This document shows, piece by piece, positions 16,099-25,161 of a stretch of 64,000 nucleotides of DNA (its first letter is position 1; each line of letters starts with the position of its first letter). Both the position numbers and the translations under genes were made by a program. Under the pieces are notes generated by a model, which saw only the letters and a list, made by a program, of their open reading frames with translations, did not search any database and was not told where the DNA came from. This DNA comes from Ruminococcus sp. (GTDB lineage Bacteria > Bacillota > Clostridia > Oscillospirales > Ruminococcaceae): contig JAFUQX010000069.1 in NCBI GenBank assembly GCA_017472145.1, positions 35,231 to 99,230 of the forward strand, given 5' to 3'.

Positions 16099-17029
16099 GT
16101 ATCTGGGGCTGGACACCAGCAATTATACAACCTCCTGTGCGGTATGGAACATGTCCTCCGGGGAGCTGCGTCAACAGAAGCAGCTTCTTCCTGTAAAGGC
16201 CGGAGAGGCCGGTCTGCGGCAGAGTGACGCTGTATTTCATCATACAAAGCAGCTTCCGGAGCTGATGGAGCGGCTTCTTCCGGAGTCACTCACGCAGCTG
16301 AGTGCGATCGGGGTATCTGTTCGTCCAAGAAATGCAGAAGGCTCTTACATGCCCTGCTTTTTGTGCGGACAGACTCTGGCCCGGAGCATCGGTGCTGTAA
16401 CGGGCGCAAGGGTATATGAAACCTCTCACCAGATCGGTCATATTCTGGCCGCTCTCTATTCAGCCGGTCAGCTGGCTCTGCTGGACAGGCCTTTTCTGGC
16501 CTTCCATGTCAGCGGCGGTACAACAGACTGCCTGCTGTGTGAGCCGGATTCCCGGCAGCTTCTGAAGATTACCCAGCTGGGTACATCCCTTGATTTAAAG
16601 GCCGGACAGGCTGTGGATCGTGTGGGGCTGATGATGGGTTTGCAGTTTCCCTGTGGAAAGGCGCTGGAGGAGCTGGCCATGCAGAGCAGCCGCAGATGGA
16701 AGCTCCGTCCGGTGCTCAAGGGCGGTGACTGCTGTCTTTCGGGACTTCAGAATCAGTGTGAGAAGCTTCTGCGGGAGGGAACACCTCATCCGGATGTGGC
16801 AAGGTACTGCCTGAAGGCCGTGGAGGAAACGGTTTCTGCTATGACTGCGGCAGCTCTGGAAAAAACAGGCCGCATTCCTGTGGTTTATGCCGGGGGCGTT
16901 ATGTCCAATAAGCTGATCCGCAGCGTATTGGAGGAGCGGTTTGGTGCGTATTTTGCCGAGCCGGCCTTCTCCTGTGACAATGCAGCTGGAACGGCTGTGT
17001 ATGCAGCCATCCGGGATGGAGGAATGTGA
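16091..17029 (+). CDS. TsaD/Kae1-like (peptidase M22 family) protein
   Basis: The 312-residue product belongs to the Kae1/TsaD ASKHA-ATPase family (LGLDTSNYTTSCAVW at the N-terminus; the metal-binding histidines in ETSHQIGHILAAL; FHVSGGTTDCLL; VVYAGGVMSNKLIR near the end). TsaD makes the universal t6A37 modification of ANN-decoding tRNAs. This copy sits in the nusB-xseA operon rather than next to tsaB/tsaE and is somewhat shorter than typical TsaD, so it may be the clostridial paralogue often annotated as an M22 peptidase rather than the true tsaD. The start overlaps nusB by eight bases; an ATG six codons upstream is possible. Confidence 0.75.
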   Translation: MPEYLGLDTSNYTTSCAVWNMSSGELRQQKQLLPVKAGEAGLRQSDAVFHHTKQLPELMERLLPESLTQLSAIGVSVRPRNAEGSYMPCFLCGQTLARSIGAVTGARVYETSHQIGHILAALYSAGQLALLDRPFLAFHVSGGTTDCLLCEPDSRQLLKITQLGTSLDLKAGQAVDRVGLMMGLQFPCGKALEELAMQSSRRWKLRPVLKGGDCCLSGLQNQCEKLLREGTPHPDVARYCLKAVEETVSAMTAAALEKTGRIPVVYAGGVMSNKLIRSVLEERFGAYFAEPAFSCDNAAGTAVYAAIRDGGM

Positions 17030-17030
17030 T

Positions 17031-18239
17031 ATGCCGATTTTAACGATATCTCAGCTGAACCGATATGTTGCATTCAAGCTGAAGGAGGACAAGGCTCTGA
17101 GCAGCCTTCTGGTGCGTGGGGAAATTTCCAATTTCACCTGCCACACTCGTTCGGGGCATTGCTATTTTACATTGAAGGACGGAGAAGCAGCCGTAAAGGC
17201 TGTTATGTTCCGTTCTATGGCCCAGCGTCTGCGGTTCAGACCGGCTGACGGCATGCATGTGATCGCAGCAGCGTCTGCATCCCTTTATGAAAGGGACGGA
17301 AGCTTTCAGCTGTATGTCACCGATATGCAGCAGGATGGTGTGGGGGCACAGCAGATCGCCTTTGAGCAGCTGAAGCAGAAGCTCAAAGAGATGGGCGTCT
17401 TTGACGCAGCGGCCAAGCGGCCCATTCCGCCCCATCCGAAGAAAATCGGTGTGGTCACCTCAGCCACAGGGGCCGCAGTGCATGATGTCATGCAGGTTAT
17501 TGGCCGGCGCTATCCTCTGGGCACGCTGGAAATTTTCCCGGCTCAGGTTCAGGGTGAGGCTGCACCAGCTTCGATCTGCAAGGCCATCCGCCAGGCGGAA
17601 AGGGCCGGATGTGATGTGCTCATCGTAGGGCGGGGCGGAGGCTCCGCTGAGGATCTCAGTGCCTTTAATACAGAATCTGTGGTTATGGCTGTATACCAGT
17701 GCAGCGTACCGATCATATCCGCAGTGGGTCATGAAACAGATGTGACGCTGACCGATGCCGCTGCCGATCTGCGTGCTCCGACGCCCTCTGCGGCGGCCGA
17801 GCTGGCTGTGCCCTCTGCGGAGGAAATGAAACAGCTTTTGCAGCAGAAGACAAGACAGCTTCAGCAAGCATTTATGATGAATATGGAGCAGCGGAAAAAC
17901 CGCCTGCAAAGACTGAGTGAACGTCTCTATGCAGCATCCCCTCAGCAGAAGCGTGTTCTGGCAGAGCAGCAGCTGAAAATGCTGGAAGGCCGCCTGGAAC
18001 AGGCCATCAGGCTGCAAATGCAGGAGAGGGAAGCCGCCTTGCAGAAGGAAATCGCACGGCTGGACACGCTCAGCCCTCTGAAAATATTGTCACGGGGCTA
18101 TGCGCTGGTATATCAGGAGGATATGCTGGTGCGGTCGGCCAGAGACGTGCAGCCGGACGAACATCTGAAGGTTCGTCTGAGTAAAGGGCAGCTGCTTGTT
18201 AAAGTATTGGAAAGAAAGGATGATCAGGATGACATTTGA
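17031..18239 (+). CDS. xseA: Exodeoxyribonuclease VII large subunit
   Basis: XseA is the catalytic subunit of exonuclease VII, which degrades single-stranded DNA from both ends. The 402-residue protein has an N-terminal OB-fold (SQLNRYVAFKLKEDKALSSLLVRGEISNF), the conserved nuclease core (IGVVTSATGAAVHDV; RGGGSAEDLSAFN; SAVGHETDVTLTDAAADLRAPTPSAAAEL), and a C-terminal coiled-coil that binds XseB. It begins after GGATGGAGG one base past the previous stop, and its end overlaps xseB. Confidence 0.97.
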   Translation: MPILTISQLNRYVAFKLKEDKALSSLLVRGEISNFTCHTRSGHCYFTLKDGEAAVKAVMFRSMAQRLRFRPADGMHVIAAASASLYERDGSFQLYVTDMQQDGVGAQQIAFEQLKQKLKEMGVFDAAAKRPIPPHPKKIGVVTSATGAAVHDVMQVIGRRYPLGTLEIFPAQVQGEAAPASICKAIRQAERAGCDVLIVGRGGGSAEDLSAFNTESVVMAVYQCSVPIISAVGHETDVTLTDAAADLRAPTPSAAAELAVPSAEEMKQLLQQKTRQLQQAFMMNMEQRKNRLQRLSERLYAASPQQKRVLAEQQLKMLEGRLEQAIRLQMQEREAALQKEIARLDTLSPLKILSRGYALVYQEDMLVRSARDVQPDEHLKVRLSKGQLLVKVLERKDDQDDI

Positions 18240-18417
18240 GGAAAATCTCAGTGCGCTTTCTGAGATTACAAAGAAACTGGAGGAGGGTACGCTCTCTCTG
18301 GAGGAGTCAGTGGAGCTGTATCAGAAGGGTGTAGCACTTTCTGCTCAGTGCAGTCAGCAGCTGGAGCAGGCTCGCCTGAAGATTCAGGAGCATCCGGAAA
18401 AGGAGGAACAGGCATGA
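18229..18417 (+). CDS. xseB: Exodeoxyribonuclease VII small subunit
   Basis: A 62-residue helical protein of the usual XseB size (TFEENLSALSEITKKLEEGTLSLEESVELYQKG). Several copies wrap the coiled-coil of XseA and activate it. The start overlaps xseA by 11 bases, and the stop overlaps ispA in an ATGA arrangement, so all three are translationally coupled. An ATG three codons upstream is an alternative start. Confidence 0.93.
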   Translation: MTFEENLSALSEITKKLEEGTLSLEESVELYQKGVALSAQCSQQLEQARLKIQEHPEKEEQA

Positions 18418-19307
18418 ACGCAGTACATACAGAGCAGATGAAGGAAGACATTGCTTTGGTGGAGAATGCACTGAAGAACCTGCTTTCCTATGGAGCGGAT
18501 GTACAGCGCCAGGCCAGAGTCATCGATGCCATGCGCTACTCTCTGGAGGCTGGCGGCAAGCGGATCCGTCCGGTGATGGTGCTGGAATTCTGCCGCCTGT
18601 GCGGCGGCGATGTGCAAAAGGCCCTTGCGCCTGCGGCTGCACTGGAGATGATCCACACCTTCTCTCTGATTCACGATGATCTTCCGGCGATGGATGATGA
18701 TGATTACCGCCGCGGACGGAAATCCTGCCACAAGGCGTTTGACGAGGCCACAGCGATTCTGGCCGGGGACGCTCTGTCTATTCATGCCTTTTCTGTGATT
18801 GCGGAGGATGCTTCTCTTTGTGCAGAGCAGAAGGTTCAGCTGATGCAGGTGCTGGCGGAAATGTCCGGCTACAAGGGCATGATCGGCGGTCAGATTATAG
18901 ATATGGAAAATGAACAGCGTGATGATGTGGATCTGGACAATCTCCGTGCCATGTGCGCCGGAAAGACAGGTGCGCTGATTCGCAGTGCCTGCCGCATGGG
19001 CTGTATCGCCGGCGGCGGCTCGGAGGAAATGCAGGCTCTGGCCGATCGGTATGGCGCTTGTGTGGGTCTGGCCTTCCAGATCGTAGATGATATTCTGGAT
19101 GTAACCAGCACAACAGAGGTACTGGGCAAGCCTGTAGGCAGTGATGAGGCCTCCAACAAGACGACCTTTGTTACGCTCATGGGCATTGAAAAGGCGCAGG
19201 AGCTGGCTGGTGCGCTGACGGAGGAAGCGATTCAGATCCTGAAGCAGTTCAGCGGGCATGAATTTTTAACAGATTTGACGCACGATTTGCTGGTGCGAGT
19301 AAAATAA
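18414..19307 (+). CDS. ispA: Farnesyl/geranyl diphosphate synthase (polyprenyl synthetase)
   Basis: IspA condenses isopentenyl diphosphate with allylic diphosphates to make farnesyl diphosphate for undecaprenol and other isoprenoids. The 297-residue protein has both aspartate-rich motifs: DDLPAMDDDD around residue 87 and DDILD around residue 228, plus GGKRIRP near residue 45 that binds the diphosphate. The start lies in an ATGA overlap with xseB behind AGGAGG. It is followed directly by dxs, placing two isoprenoid steps together. Confidence 0.95.
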   Translation: MNAVHTEQMKEDIALVENALKNLLSYGADVQRQARVIDAMRYSLEAGGKRIRPVMVLEFCRLCGGDVQKALAPAAALEMIHTFSLIHDDLPAMDDDDYRRGRKSCHKAFDEATAILAGDALSIHAFSVIAEDASLCAEQKVQLMQVLAEMSGYKGMIGGQIIDMENEQRDDVDLDNLRAMCAGKTGALIRSACRMGCIAGGGSEEMQALADRYGACVGLAFQIVDDILDVTSTTEVLGKPVGSDEASNKTTFVTLMGIEKAQELAGALTEEAIQILKQFSGHEFLTDLTHDLLVRVK

Positions 19308-19343
19308 GGGGAAAGCGGCTGTTTTGCCGTTAAAAGAAAGAGT

Positions 19344-21260
19344 ATGAAAACAACAGATGGGAAAAAGTCCCTTCCAAACAGAACGGGTCTGCTGGAAACG
19401 CTGCATCTGCCGGGGGATGTAAAAAAGCTCAGCCCTCAGCAGTGTCAGGTACTGTGTCAGGAGATCCGCAATAAGCTGATTTCCACAGTATCCAGGACAG
19501 GCGGCCATCTGGCTTCCAATCTGGGCGTGGTGGAGCTGACAGTGTCGCTGCACCGTATATTTGATTCGCCCAAGGACCAGTTTGTCTGGGATGTAGGACA
19601 TCAATGCTATACACATAAATTGCTGACGGGACGTCTGGCAAGTTTTGACACGCTGCGGCAGGAGGGCGGTATTTCCGGTTTCCCCAAGCCCACAGAGTCG
19701 GAGCACGACTCTTTTATCAGCGGTCACAGCAGCACAGCCATTTCCGTTGCGGCCGGTATTGCAGAAGCCAACCGGCTCAGAGGCAGCCAGCATCACACCA
19801 TTGCCATTGTCGGAGATGGTGCGATGACAGGCGGTCTTACTTATGAGGGGTTGAACAATGCCGGCAAGGTAAAGGACAGCCGGCTTATTGTCATCCTCAA
19901 TGATAATGAAATGTCCATTTCAAAGAATGTAGGCGCTCTGGCCAAATATCTCGGCTCGATCCGCGGGTCGGAGAACTATGTCAAAACGAAAAAGCGTGTG
20001 GAGCGAAAGCTCAACAGCAGTGCCATCGGTGTGCCGGTAGCCAGGTTTATCAAAAGCTCCAAGGATGTTCTGCGTGAAACCGTATTTCGTGCGGCTACCA
20101 TGTTTGAGGATCTGGGCTTTGTGTATCTCGGTCCGGTGGATGGTCACAATGTAGAGGAGCTGGACGAGGTTCTGCTGGCCGCCAAGAGCTATGAATGTCC
20201 GGTTCTGATCCATGTGAATACAGTAAAGGGACGGGGCTATAAGCCTTCGGAGAACAATCCGGGCGAGTACCACGGTGTATCCCGGTTTAATATAGAGACA
20301 GGCAATCCGGAGGTTTCCGGCAAGGATACCTTCTCGGATGTATTTGGAAAATATCTGGTGCAGGCGGCCAAAAAGGATGAGACCGTCTGTGCGATTACCG
20401 CAGCCATGGAGCATGGAACGGGGCTGCATCATTTTGCACGGGCCTTCCCCAAGCGGTATTATGACGTGGGAATCGCAGAGCAGCATGCTGTGACCTATGC
20501 AGCTGCTCTGGCCAAGCAGGGATTTCTGCCTGTATTTGCTGTGTATTCCTCCTTCCTTCAGCGTGCCTATGATCAGCTTATACATGACGTGGCGATCAGC
20601 CGTGCGCATGTGGTATTGGGAATCGACCGGGCCGGCGTTGTAGGCGAGGACGGCGAGACACATCATGGATTATTTGACGTTTCCTTCCTGAGTAGCGTGC
20701 CCAACACGACGATCTATGCGCCATCCTGCTATGATGAGCTGCACCTGTGCATGAACCGGGCTATGTATGAGGATACAGGCCTGGCCTGTGTGCGTTATCC
20801 CAGAGGTGCAGACCGGACGAAATTTGACAAGACCGCTCTGAATGCGGACTATACCCATATTGCAGGAAAGAAGACAGATACGCTGCTCATTTCCTATGGA
20901 CGGATCTATGATCACCTGTATCAGGCGCACAGCAGGGCAGAGCAGGAGGAGATGCATTGTGATATGCTGAAGCTGACACGGATTTTCCCCATTGACCAGA
21001 TGATCGTATCTATTGCTCAGTCTTATGCGAATATTATCTTCTTTGAGGAAGCATACTATCATGGCAGTATTTCCCAGCAGCTGGGAGCCCTTTTGCTGGA
21101 AAGCGGCTATCAGGGCCGGTACAGATCCATCGCCCCGAAAACGTTTATTGCACAGGCCTCTATGGATTCCCAGTTTGAGCAGATCGGCCTGAGTGTAAAT
21201 GCCATGCTGAAAACCATCCGTGCGGTATGCGGAAAGGATAAAGAAAATGGCACGGCTTGA
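19344..21260 (+). CDS. dxs: 1-deoxy-D-xylulose-5-phosphate synthase
   Basis: Dxs joins pyruvate and glyceraldehyde 3-phosphate, the first step of the MEP isoprenoid pathway. The 638-residue protein has the thiamine diphosphate site GDGAMTGGLTYEGLNNAG, the DVGHQCYTHKLLTGR segment, the catalytic DVGIAEQHAVTYAAALA and the transketolase C-terminal domain. Length is normal. It lies 36 bases after ispA and overlaps tlyA. Its presence shows that the organism makes isoprenoids through the MEP route. Confidence 0.97.
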   Translation: MKTTDGKKSLPNRTGLLETLHLPGDVKKLSPQQCQVLCQEIRNKLISTVSRTGGHLASNLGVVELTVSLHRIFDSPKDQFVWDVGHQCYTHKLLTGRLASFDTLRQEGGISGFPKPTESEHDSFISGHSSTAISVAAGIAEANRLRGSQHHTIAIVGDGAMTGGLTYEGLNNAGKVKDSRLIVILNDNEMSISKNVGALAKYLGSIRGSENYVKTKKRVERKLNSSAIGVPVARFIKSSKDVLRETVFRAATMFEDLGFVYLGPVDGHNVEELDEVLLAAKSYECPVLIHVNTVKGRGYKPSENNPGEYHGVSRFNIETGNPEVSGKDTFSDVFGKYLVQAAKKDETVCAITAAMEHGTGLHHFARAFPKRYYDVGIAEQHAVTYAAALAKQGFLPVFAVYSSFLQRAYDQLIHDVAISRAHVVLGIDRAGVVGEDGETHHGLFDVSFLSSVPNTTIYAPSCYDELHLCMNRAMYEDTGLACVRYPRGADRTKFDKTALNADYTHIAGKKTDTLLISYGRIYDHLYQAHSRAEQEEMHCDMLKLTRIFPIDQMIVSIAQSYANIIFFEEAYYHGSISQQLGALLLESGYQGRYRSIAPKTFIAQASMDSQFEQIGLSVNAMLKTIRAVCGKDKENGTA

Positions 21261-22035
21261 TGTTGCGCTGATCGAAAGAGGACTTGCGCCCAGTCGGGCC
21301 CGGGCCCAGGAGCTGATTGCCGGAGAGCAGATCTATGTAGACGGTCAGGTCTGCACCAAGGCCTCAAAGCAGGTAAGTGAGGACATGGAGATCACCATGA
21401 TCGGCAGCGGTCTTGCCTATGTAGGGCGGGGCGGTCTGAAGCTGGAAAAGGCACTGACGCTGTGCGGCATTCCGCTTAACGGCTGTGTGTGCATGGACAT
21501 TGGTGCGTCTACAGGCGGTTTTACGGACTGCATGCTCCAGCGTGGGGCGTCCAGGGTCTATGCGGTGGATGTGGGACACGATCAGCTGGCGCAGTCTCTC
21601 CGGGAAAATCCAAGTGTAGTGAATCTGGAGGGAACGGATATCCGCACGCTTCCGGAGGAGAGGATCACAGAGCCGATTGATTTTATATCTGTGGATGTTT
21701 CCTTTATTTCCCTGCGGCTGATCCTGCCTCATGTGGTGCGGTTTCTCCGGGAAGACGGAACAGCGGCTCTGCTCATCAAGCCCCAGTTTGAAGCCGGAAA
21801 AGAGAATATCGGCAAGCATGGTCTTGTAAAATCCCAGAAGGCGCACATCCGTGTACTGGAATCGCTTTTGCAGGCGTTTTCGTCAAGCGGTCTTTCTCTG
21901 CGGTATCTGTGTCCATCTCCCATCCGGGGCGGTACAGGGAATATCGAGTATCTGGCTGTGGTGAAGCGAAGCGGAGAGCAGCCTATAGCAGCAGATATCC
22001 ACAGGATCACAATGGAGGCCTTTGCACAGAAATAG
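21247..22035 (+). CDS. tlyA: TlyA family rRNA (cytidine-2'-O)-methyltransferase
   Basis: The 262-residue protein has an N-terminal S4 RNA-binding domain (ARLDVALIERGLAPSRARAQELI) and a FtsJ-like SAM-dependent methyltransferase domain (CMDIGASTGGFTDCMLQRGA; DFISVDVSFISLRLILP; LIKPQFEAGKENIGKHG). Such enzymes methylate rRNA ribose at the subunit interface. The start overlaps dxs by 14 bases; a longer frame upstream lacks a ribosome site. The position between dxs and nadK is conserved in Firmicutes. Confidence 0.92.
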   Translation: MARLDVALIERGLAPSRARAQELIAGEQIYVDGQVCTKASKQVSEDMEITMIGSGLAYVGRGGLKLEKALTLCGIPLNGCVCMDIGASTGGFTDCMLQRGASRVYAVDVGHDQLAQSLRENPSVVNLEGTDIRTLPEERITEPIDFISVDVSFISLRLILPHVVRFLREDGTAALLIKPQFEAGKENIGKHGLVKSQKAHIRVLESLLQAFSSSGLSLRYLCPSPIRGGTGNIEYLAVVKRSGEQPIAADIHRITMEAFAQK

Positions 22036-22054
22036 CAGATGAAGGAGCATACAG

Positions 22055-22951
22055 ATGAAGGCGGTTATATTCCCGAATTTACAGAAGGTCAATGCGCTTT
22101 CCTGTGCACGGAGCGTGTGCGATCTATTATATCAGAATGAGTTTGAGGTCATTGCCGATCCTCAGCATCAGGCCTTGTTTTATGATAAGTCCTTTGTGCA
22201 GTATATGCCCTTTGAGCAGGCGGCCAAGGAGGCTGATTTTGCCTTTGCTATCGGCGGAGACGGTACGATCCTGCGCTGTGCCAAGGAGCTGATCGGCTCG
22301 GAGACAAAGCTTCTGGGTATCAATACAGGGCATCTGGGCTTCATGGCCTCTATGGAGCCTGTGCAGCTGCATGAGATTTCCCGTCTGCGGACAGGGGACT
22401 ATCGTGTTTCCAGACGAATGATGCTCTGCGGCGATCTGACAGATGAAAAGGGCTATGTTTTCCAGCATTTTACCGCTTTGAATGATATCGTGATGGCACG
22501 GCAGTTTGCCCGTGTGATCGACTTTTCCGTATACCGGAATGAGGTCTTGCTTGGACAATATCGTGCAGATGGTGCGATTTTCAGCACGCCTACAGGCTCT
22601 ACCGCCTATGCGCTTTCCGCAGGCGGTTCGGTCATCGAGCCGGAGTTTTCCTGTATCGGGTTTACGCTGGTGTGTCCGCATTCTCTGGCTACACGGCCTA
22701 TATTATTTTCGCCGGAAAGCCGTCTTTGTGTACGCCTGGCCGGACAGGATGCCCACGAGGTCTATATTTCCTCCGACGGCGAAACACCTGTGCCCTTCGA
22801 CCCGCACCAGCAGCTGACGATCTATCGTTCCGAGCATACCATTCAGCTGGTGGATCTGAGCGGGAATACCTTCTTTGATTCGCTCAACCGGAAAATGACT
22901 CATTCCCTGAAGGGAAACGGAGGCTTTGAAAACAGCGGAGGTTGTTTATGA
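22055..22951 (+). CDS. nadK: NAD kinase
   Basis: NadK phosphorylates NAD to NADP. The 298-residue protein shows the catalytic GGDGTILRCAKEL motif (about residue 67), LGINTGHLGFMAS, and the substrate-binding TGSTAYALSAGGSVIEP. These match the family without gaps. It begins after AAGGAG and ends in an ATGA overlap with argR. Confidence 0.96.
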   Translation: MKAVIFPNLQKVNALSCARSVCDLLYQNEFEVIADPQHQALFYDKSFVQYMPFEQAAKEADFAFAIGGDGTILRCAKELIGSETKLLGINTGHLGFMASMEPVQLHEISRLRTGDYRVSRRMMLCGDLTDEKGYVFQHFTALNDIVMARQFARVIDFSVYRNEVLLGQYRADGAIFSTPTGSTAYALSAGGSVIEPEFSCIGFTLVCPHSLATRPILFSPESRLCVRLAGQDAHEVYISSDGETPVPFDPHQQLTIYRSEHTIQLVDLSGNTFFDSLNRKMTHSLKGNGGFENSGGCL

Positions 22952-23397
22952 AAAAAGATCGACACGCACTGATTCTGCGGCTGATTGCCGAAAATGAGGT
23001 GCGTACACAGGATGATTTACAGAAGCTCCTTCTGATGCAGGGGGTGGAGGTCACACAGGCCACCCTGTCCCGTGATATTCATGAGCTGAAGCTGACCAAG
23101 CAGCATATCGGCGGAAAATTCCGCTATGTCCGGCCGGGAGCGCCTGCGGTTACTGACGGAATTATCCGTGAGGCCGTGCTAGATGCGGATCATGCCGGTC
23201 ATATGGCGGTGATCCATTGCCGTCCGGGTATGGCGCAGGCGGCCTGTGCGGCGCTGGATGCCATGCGTAAAAGTGAGATCGTGGGGACGATCGCAGGAGA
23301 TGATACGATATTTGTCCTCATGCGGGCCGAGCAGCAGGCTGCGGACCTGGCCGCACAGTTCAAGGCGGGAAGTCCTGGTGAGATGGAGAGAGATTGA
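22948..23397 (+). CDS. argR: Arginine repressor ArgR
   Basis: ArgR is a hexameric regulator that binds ARG boxes when arginine is abundant. The 149-residue product has the N-terminal winged helix (TQDDLQKLLLMQGVEVTQATLSRDIHELKL) and a C-terminal oligomerisation and arginine-binding domain ending with GTIAGDDTIFVLMR (the GDD motif that contacts arginine). Length is normal. It lies between nadK and recN, as in many Firmicutes. Confidence 0.95.
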   Translation: MKKDRHALILRLIAENEVRTQDDLQKLLLMQGVEVTQATLSRDIHELKLTKQHIGGKFRYVRPGAPAVTDGIIREAVLDADHAGHMAVIHCRPGMAQAACAALDAMRKSEIVGTIAGDDTIFVLMRAEQQAADLAAQFKAGSPGEMERD

Positions 23398-23408
23398 GGC
23401 GATTTTCT

Positions 23409-25079
23409 ATGTTGACTGAATTGTATATTGAAAATCTGGCTGTTATAGAAAAGGCACGGATTCCCTTTTCCGGACGATTCAATGTATTCACCGGTGAGAC
23501 GGGTGCCGGTAAGTCGATTCTGATCCACGGAATCAATGCGGTTCTGGGACAGCGAGTGACAAAGGATGTGGTTCGAACCGGATGCAGTAAGGCTGTGGTT
23601 TCTGCATTGTTTCAGAATATCAGTCCCAATGTAAAGCAGGTGCTGGAGGAGCTGGGAATGGAAGCAGAGGACGAGCTGCTCCTGACCCGTGAGATATTTG
23701 CTGACGGCGGCAGCAGCGCACGCATCAATCACAAGACGGCTACGGTCAGTGCCATGCGCCGGCTGGGTGAGCTGCTCATTGACATTCACGGACAGCATGA
23801 CACGCAGATCCTCATGTCCTCTGACCAGCATATGCAGATGATCGACCGGTTCGGAGGAGACGATTCCCTTTTGCTTTCCTATCAGGAGAGCTTTCGTACA
23901 TTGCAGAAAAAGGCAAAGCGTCTGAGTGTTCTTGTAAAGCAGGCGCAGGAGCAGCAGCAGAAAGCGGAGTATCTGAAAACGCTTGTGGCTGACGTGGAGC
24001 GAGTTGGCCTGAAGATGGGCGAGGAGGATGCCATTGCCAGCGCACTGGAGCGTCTGGAACAGTCGGAGAGTATTGTTTCGGCCATCCGCAGTGCTGCTGC
24101 GGCCCTGGATAATGAAAACGGTCTGAATGCAGTCACGCTTATCCGGGAGGCCCAGGATGAGCTGGATCGTCACATGGAGCTTTTGCCGGAAGCAGAAAAT
24201 GTCTGCCAGCGGCTGAAAACGGCAGAGCTGGAGATCATGGATATTTCCGATACACTTCGTGCACTTTCAGAGGAGATGGAGCTGGATGAGATGAAGCTGG
24301 CCAGGCTTCAGAGCCGGAGTGCGGCCATCCGGGAGCTGACCCGTTCCTATGTCTGCACCGGAGATGAGCTGGTGCAGAGATGTGCCGAGGCAAAGGACGC
24401 TCTGCGCAGTCTTCAGAATCATACAGAGGAGATCGAGCAGCTGCGCCGGGAAAAGAGTCGGCTTCTGACAGAGGTTTCCGATCGGGCCAAGGCTCTGAGC
24501 AGCTGGCGTCTGGAGACAGCAGAGCGGTTTACCGCATCGGTCTGCGAGCAGCTTCAGTTTCTGGATATGCCTGGTGTGCGTCTTGCGGTGTCCCACAGCG
24601 TGGGGAAGCTGACGATTCAGGGTATGGATCGGATGGAGCTGATGATCTCCGCCAACCGGGGAGAATCCCTGAAGCCCCTGGCCAGGATCGCATCCGGCGG
24701 TGAGCTTTCCCGAATTATGCTTGCACTGAAATGTGTCATTGCCGATCTGGACAGCATTCCAACCATGATATTTGATGAAATTGATACGGGTGTCAGCGGA
24801 CGTGCAGCCCAGAAGATCGGCATCAAGCTGGAGGAGCTGGGGCGTGTGCGGCAGGTTCTGTGTGTGACCCATCTTTCCCAGATCGCACTGATGGCGGACC
24901 ATCATCTGATGATTGAGAAGACGGTAGAAAATGACCGCACCTCTACCAAGGTGATGCCGCTGGATTTCGAGGGCCGTGCCAGGGAAATTGCCCGCATTAT
25001 GTGCGGGGAGCCGCCCAGTGATCTGATTCTGGCTAGTGCAAGGGATGAACTGCGCAAGCAGCATCCGGATTTAAAGTGA
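23409..25079 (+). CDS. recN: DNA repair protein RecN
   Basis: RecN is an SMC-like ATPase that acts at double-strand breaks. The 556-residue protein has an N-terminal Walker A (FTGETGAGKSILIHG), two coiled-coil arms with LDNENGLNAVTLIREAQDEL between them, and a C-terminal ABC signature and Walker B (ARIASGGELSRIMLALK; MIFDEIDTGVSG). It is last in the nusB operon. The ATG was preferred to a TTG five codons upstream; the ribosome site (GAGGCG) is weak, which is consistent with low expression. Confidence 0.95.
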   Translation: MLTELYIENLAVIEKARIPFSGRFNVFTGETGAGKSILIHGINAVLGQRVTKDVVRTGCSKAVVSALFQNISPNVKQVLEELGMEAEDELLLTREIFADGGSSARINHKTATVSAMRRLGELLIDIHGQHDTQILMSSDQHMQMIDRFGGDDSLLLSYQESFRTLQKKAKRLSVLVKQAQEQQQKAEYLKTLVADVERVGLKMGEEDAIASALERLEQSESIVSAIRSAAAALDNENGLNAVTLIREAQDELDRHMELLPEAENVCQRLKTAELEIMDISDTLRALSEEMELDEMKLARLQSRSAAIRELTRSYVCTGDELVQRCAEAKDALRSLQNHTEEIEQLRREKSRLLTEVSDRAKALSSWRLETAERFTASVCEQLQFLDMPGVRLAVSHSVGKLTIQGMDRMELMISANRGESLKPLARIASGGELSRIMLALKCVIADLDSIPTMIFDEIDTGVSGRAAQKIGIKLEELGRVRQVLCVTHLSQIALMADHHLMIEKTVENDRTSTKVMPLDFEGRAREIARIMCGEPPSDLILASARDELRKQHPDLK

Positions 25080-25103
25080 TTGGAAAAGATCATAAACAGA
25101 AAC

Positions 25104-25141
25104 AACCATTTCTTCCCAGGAAGAGGTGGTTGCTTTGATTT
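25104..25141 (+). terminator. Intrinsic terminator of the nusB-recN operon
   Basis: AACCATTTCTTCC pairs with GGAAGAGGTGGTT (G-U wobbles allowed) with a very tight loop, followed by GCTTTGATTTTC. It sits between recN and azlC and partly overlaps the region just before the azlC ribosome site. Confidence 0.65.
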
Positions 25142-25161
25142 TCAGAAAGAGGTGTTTTCAT

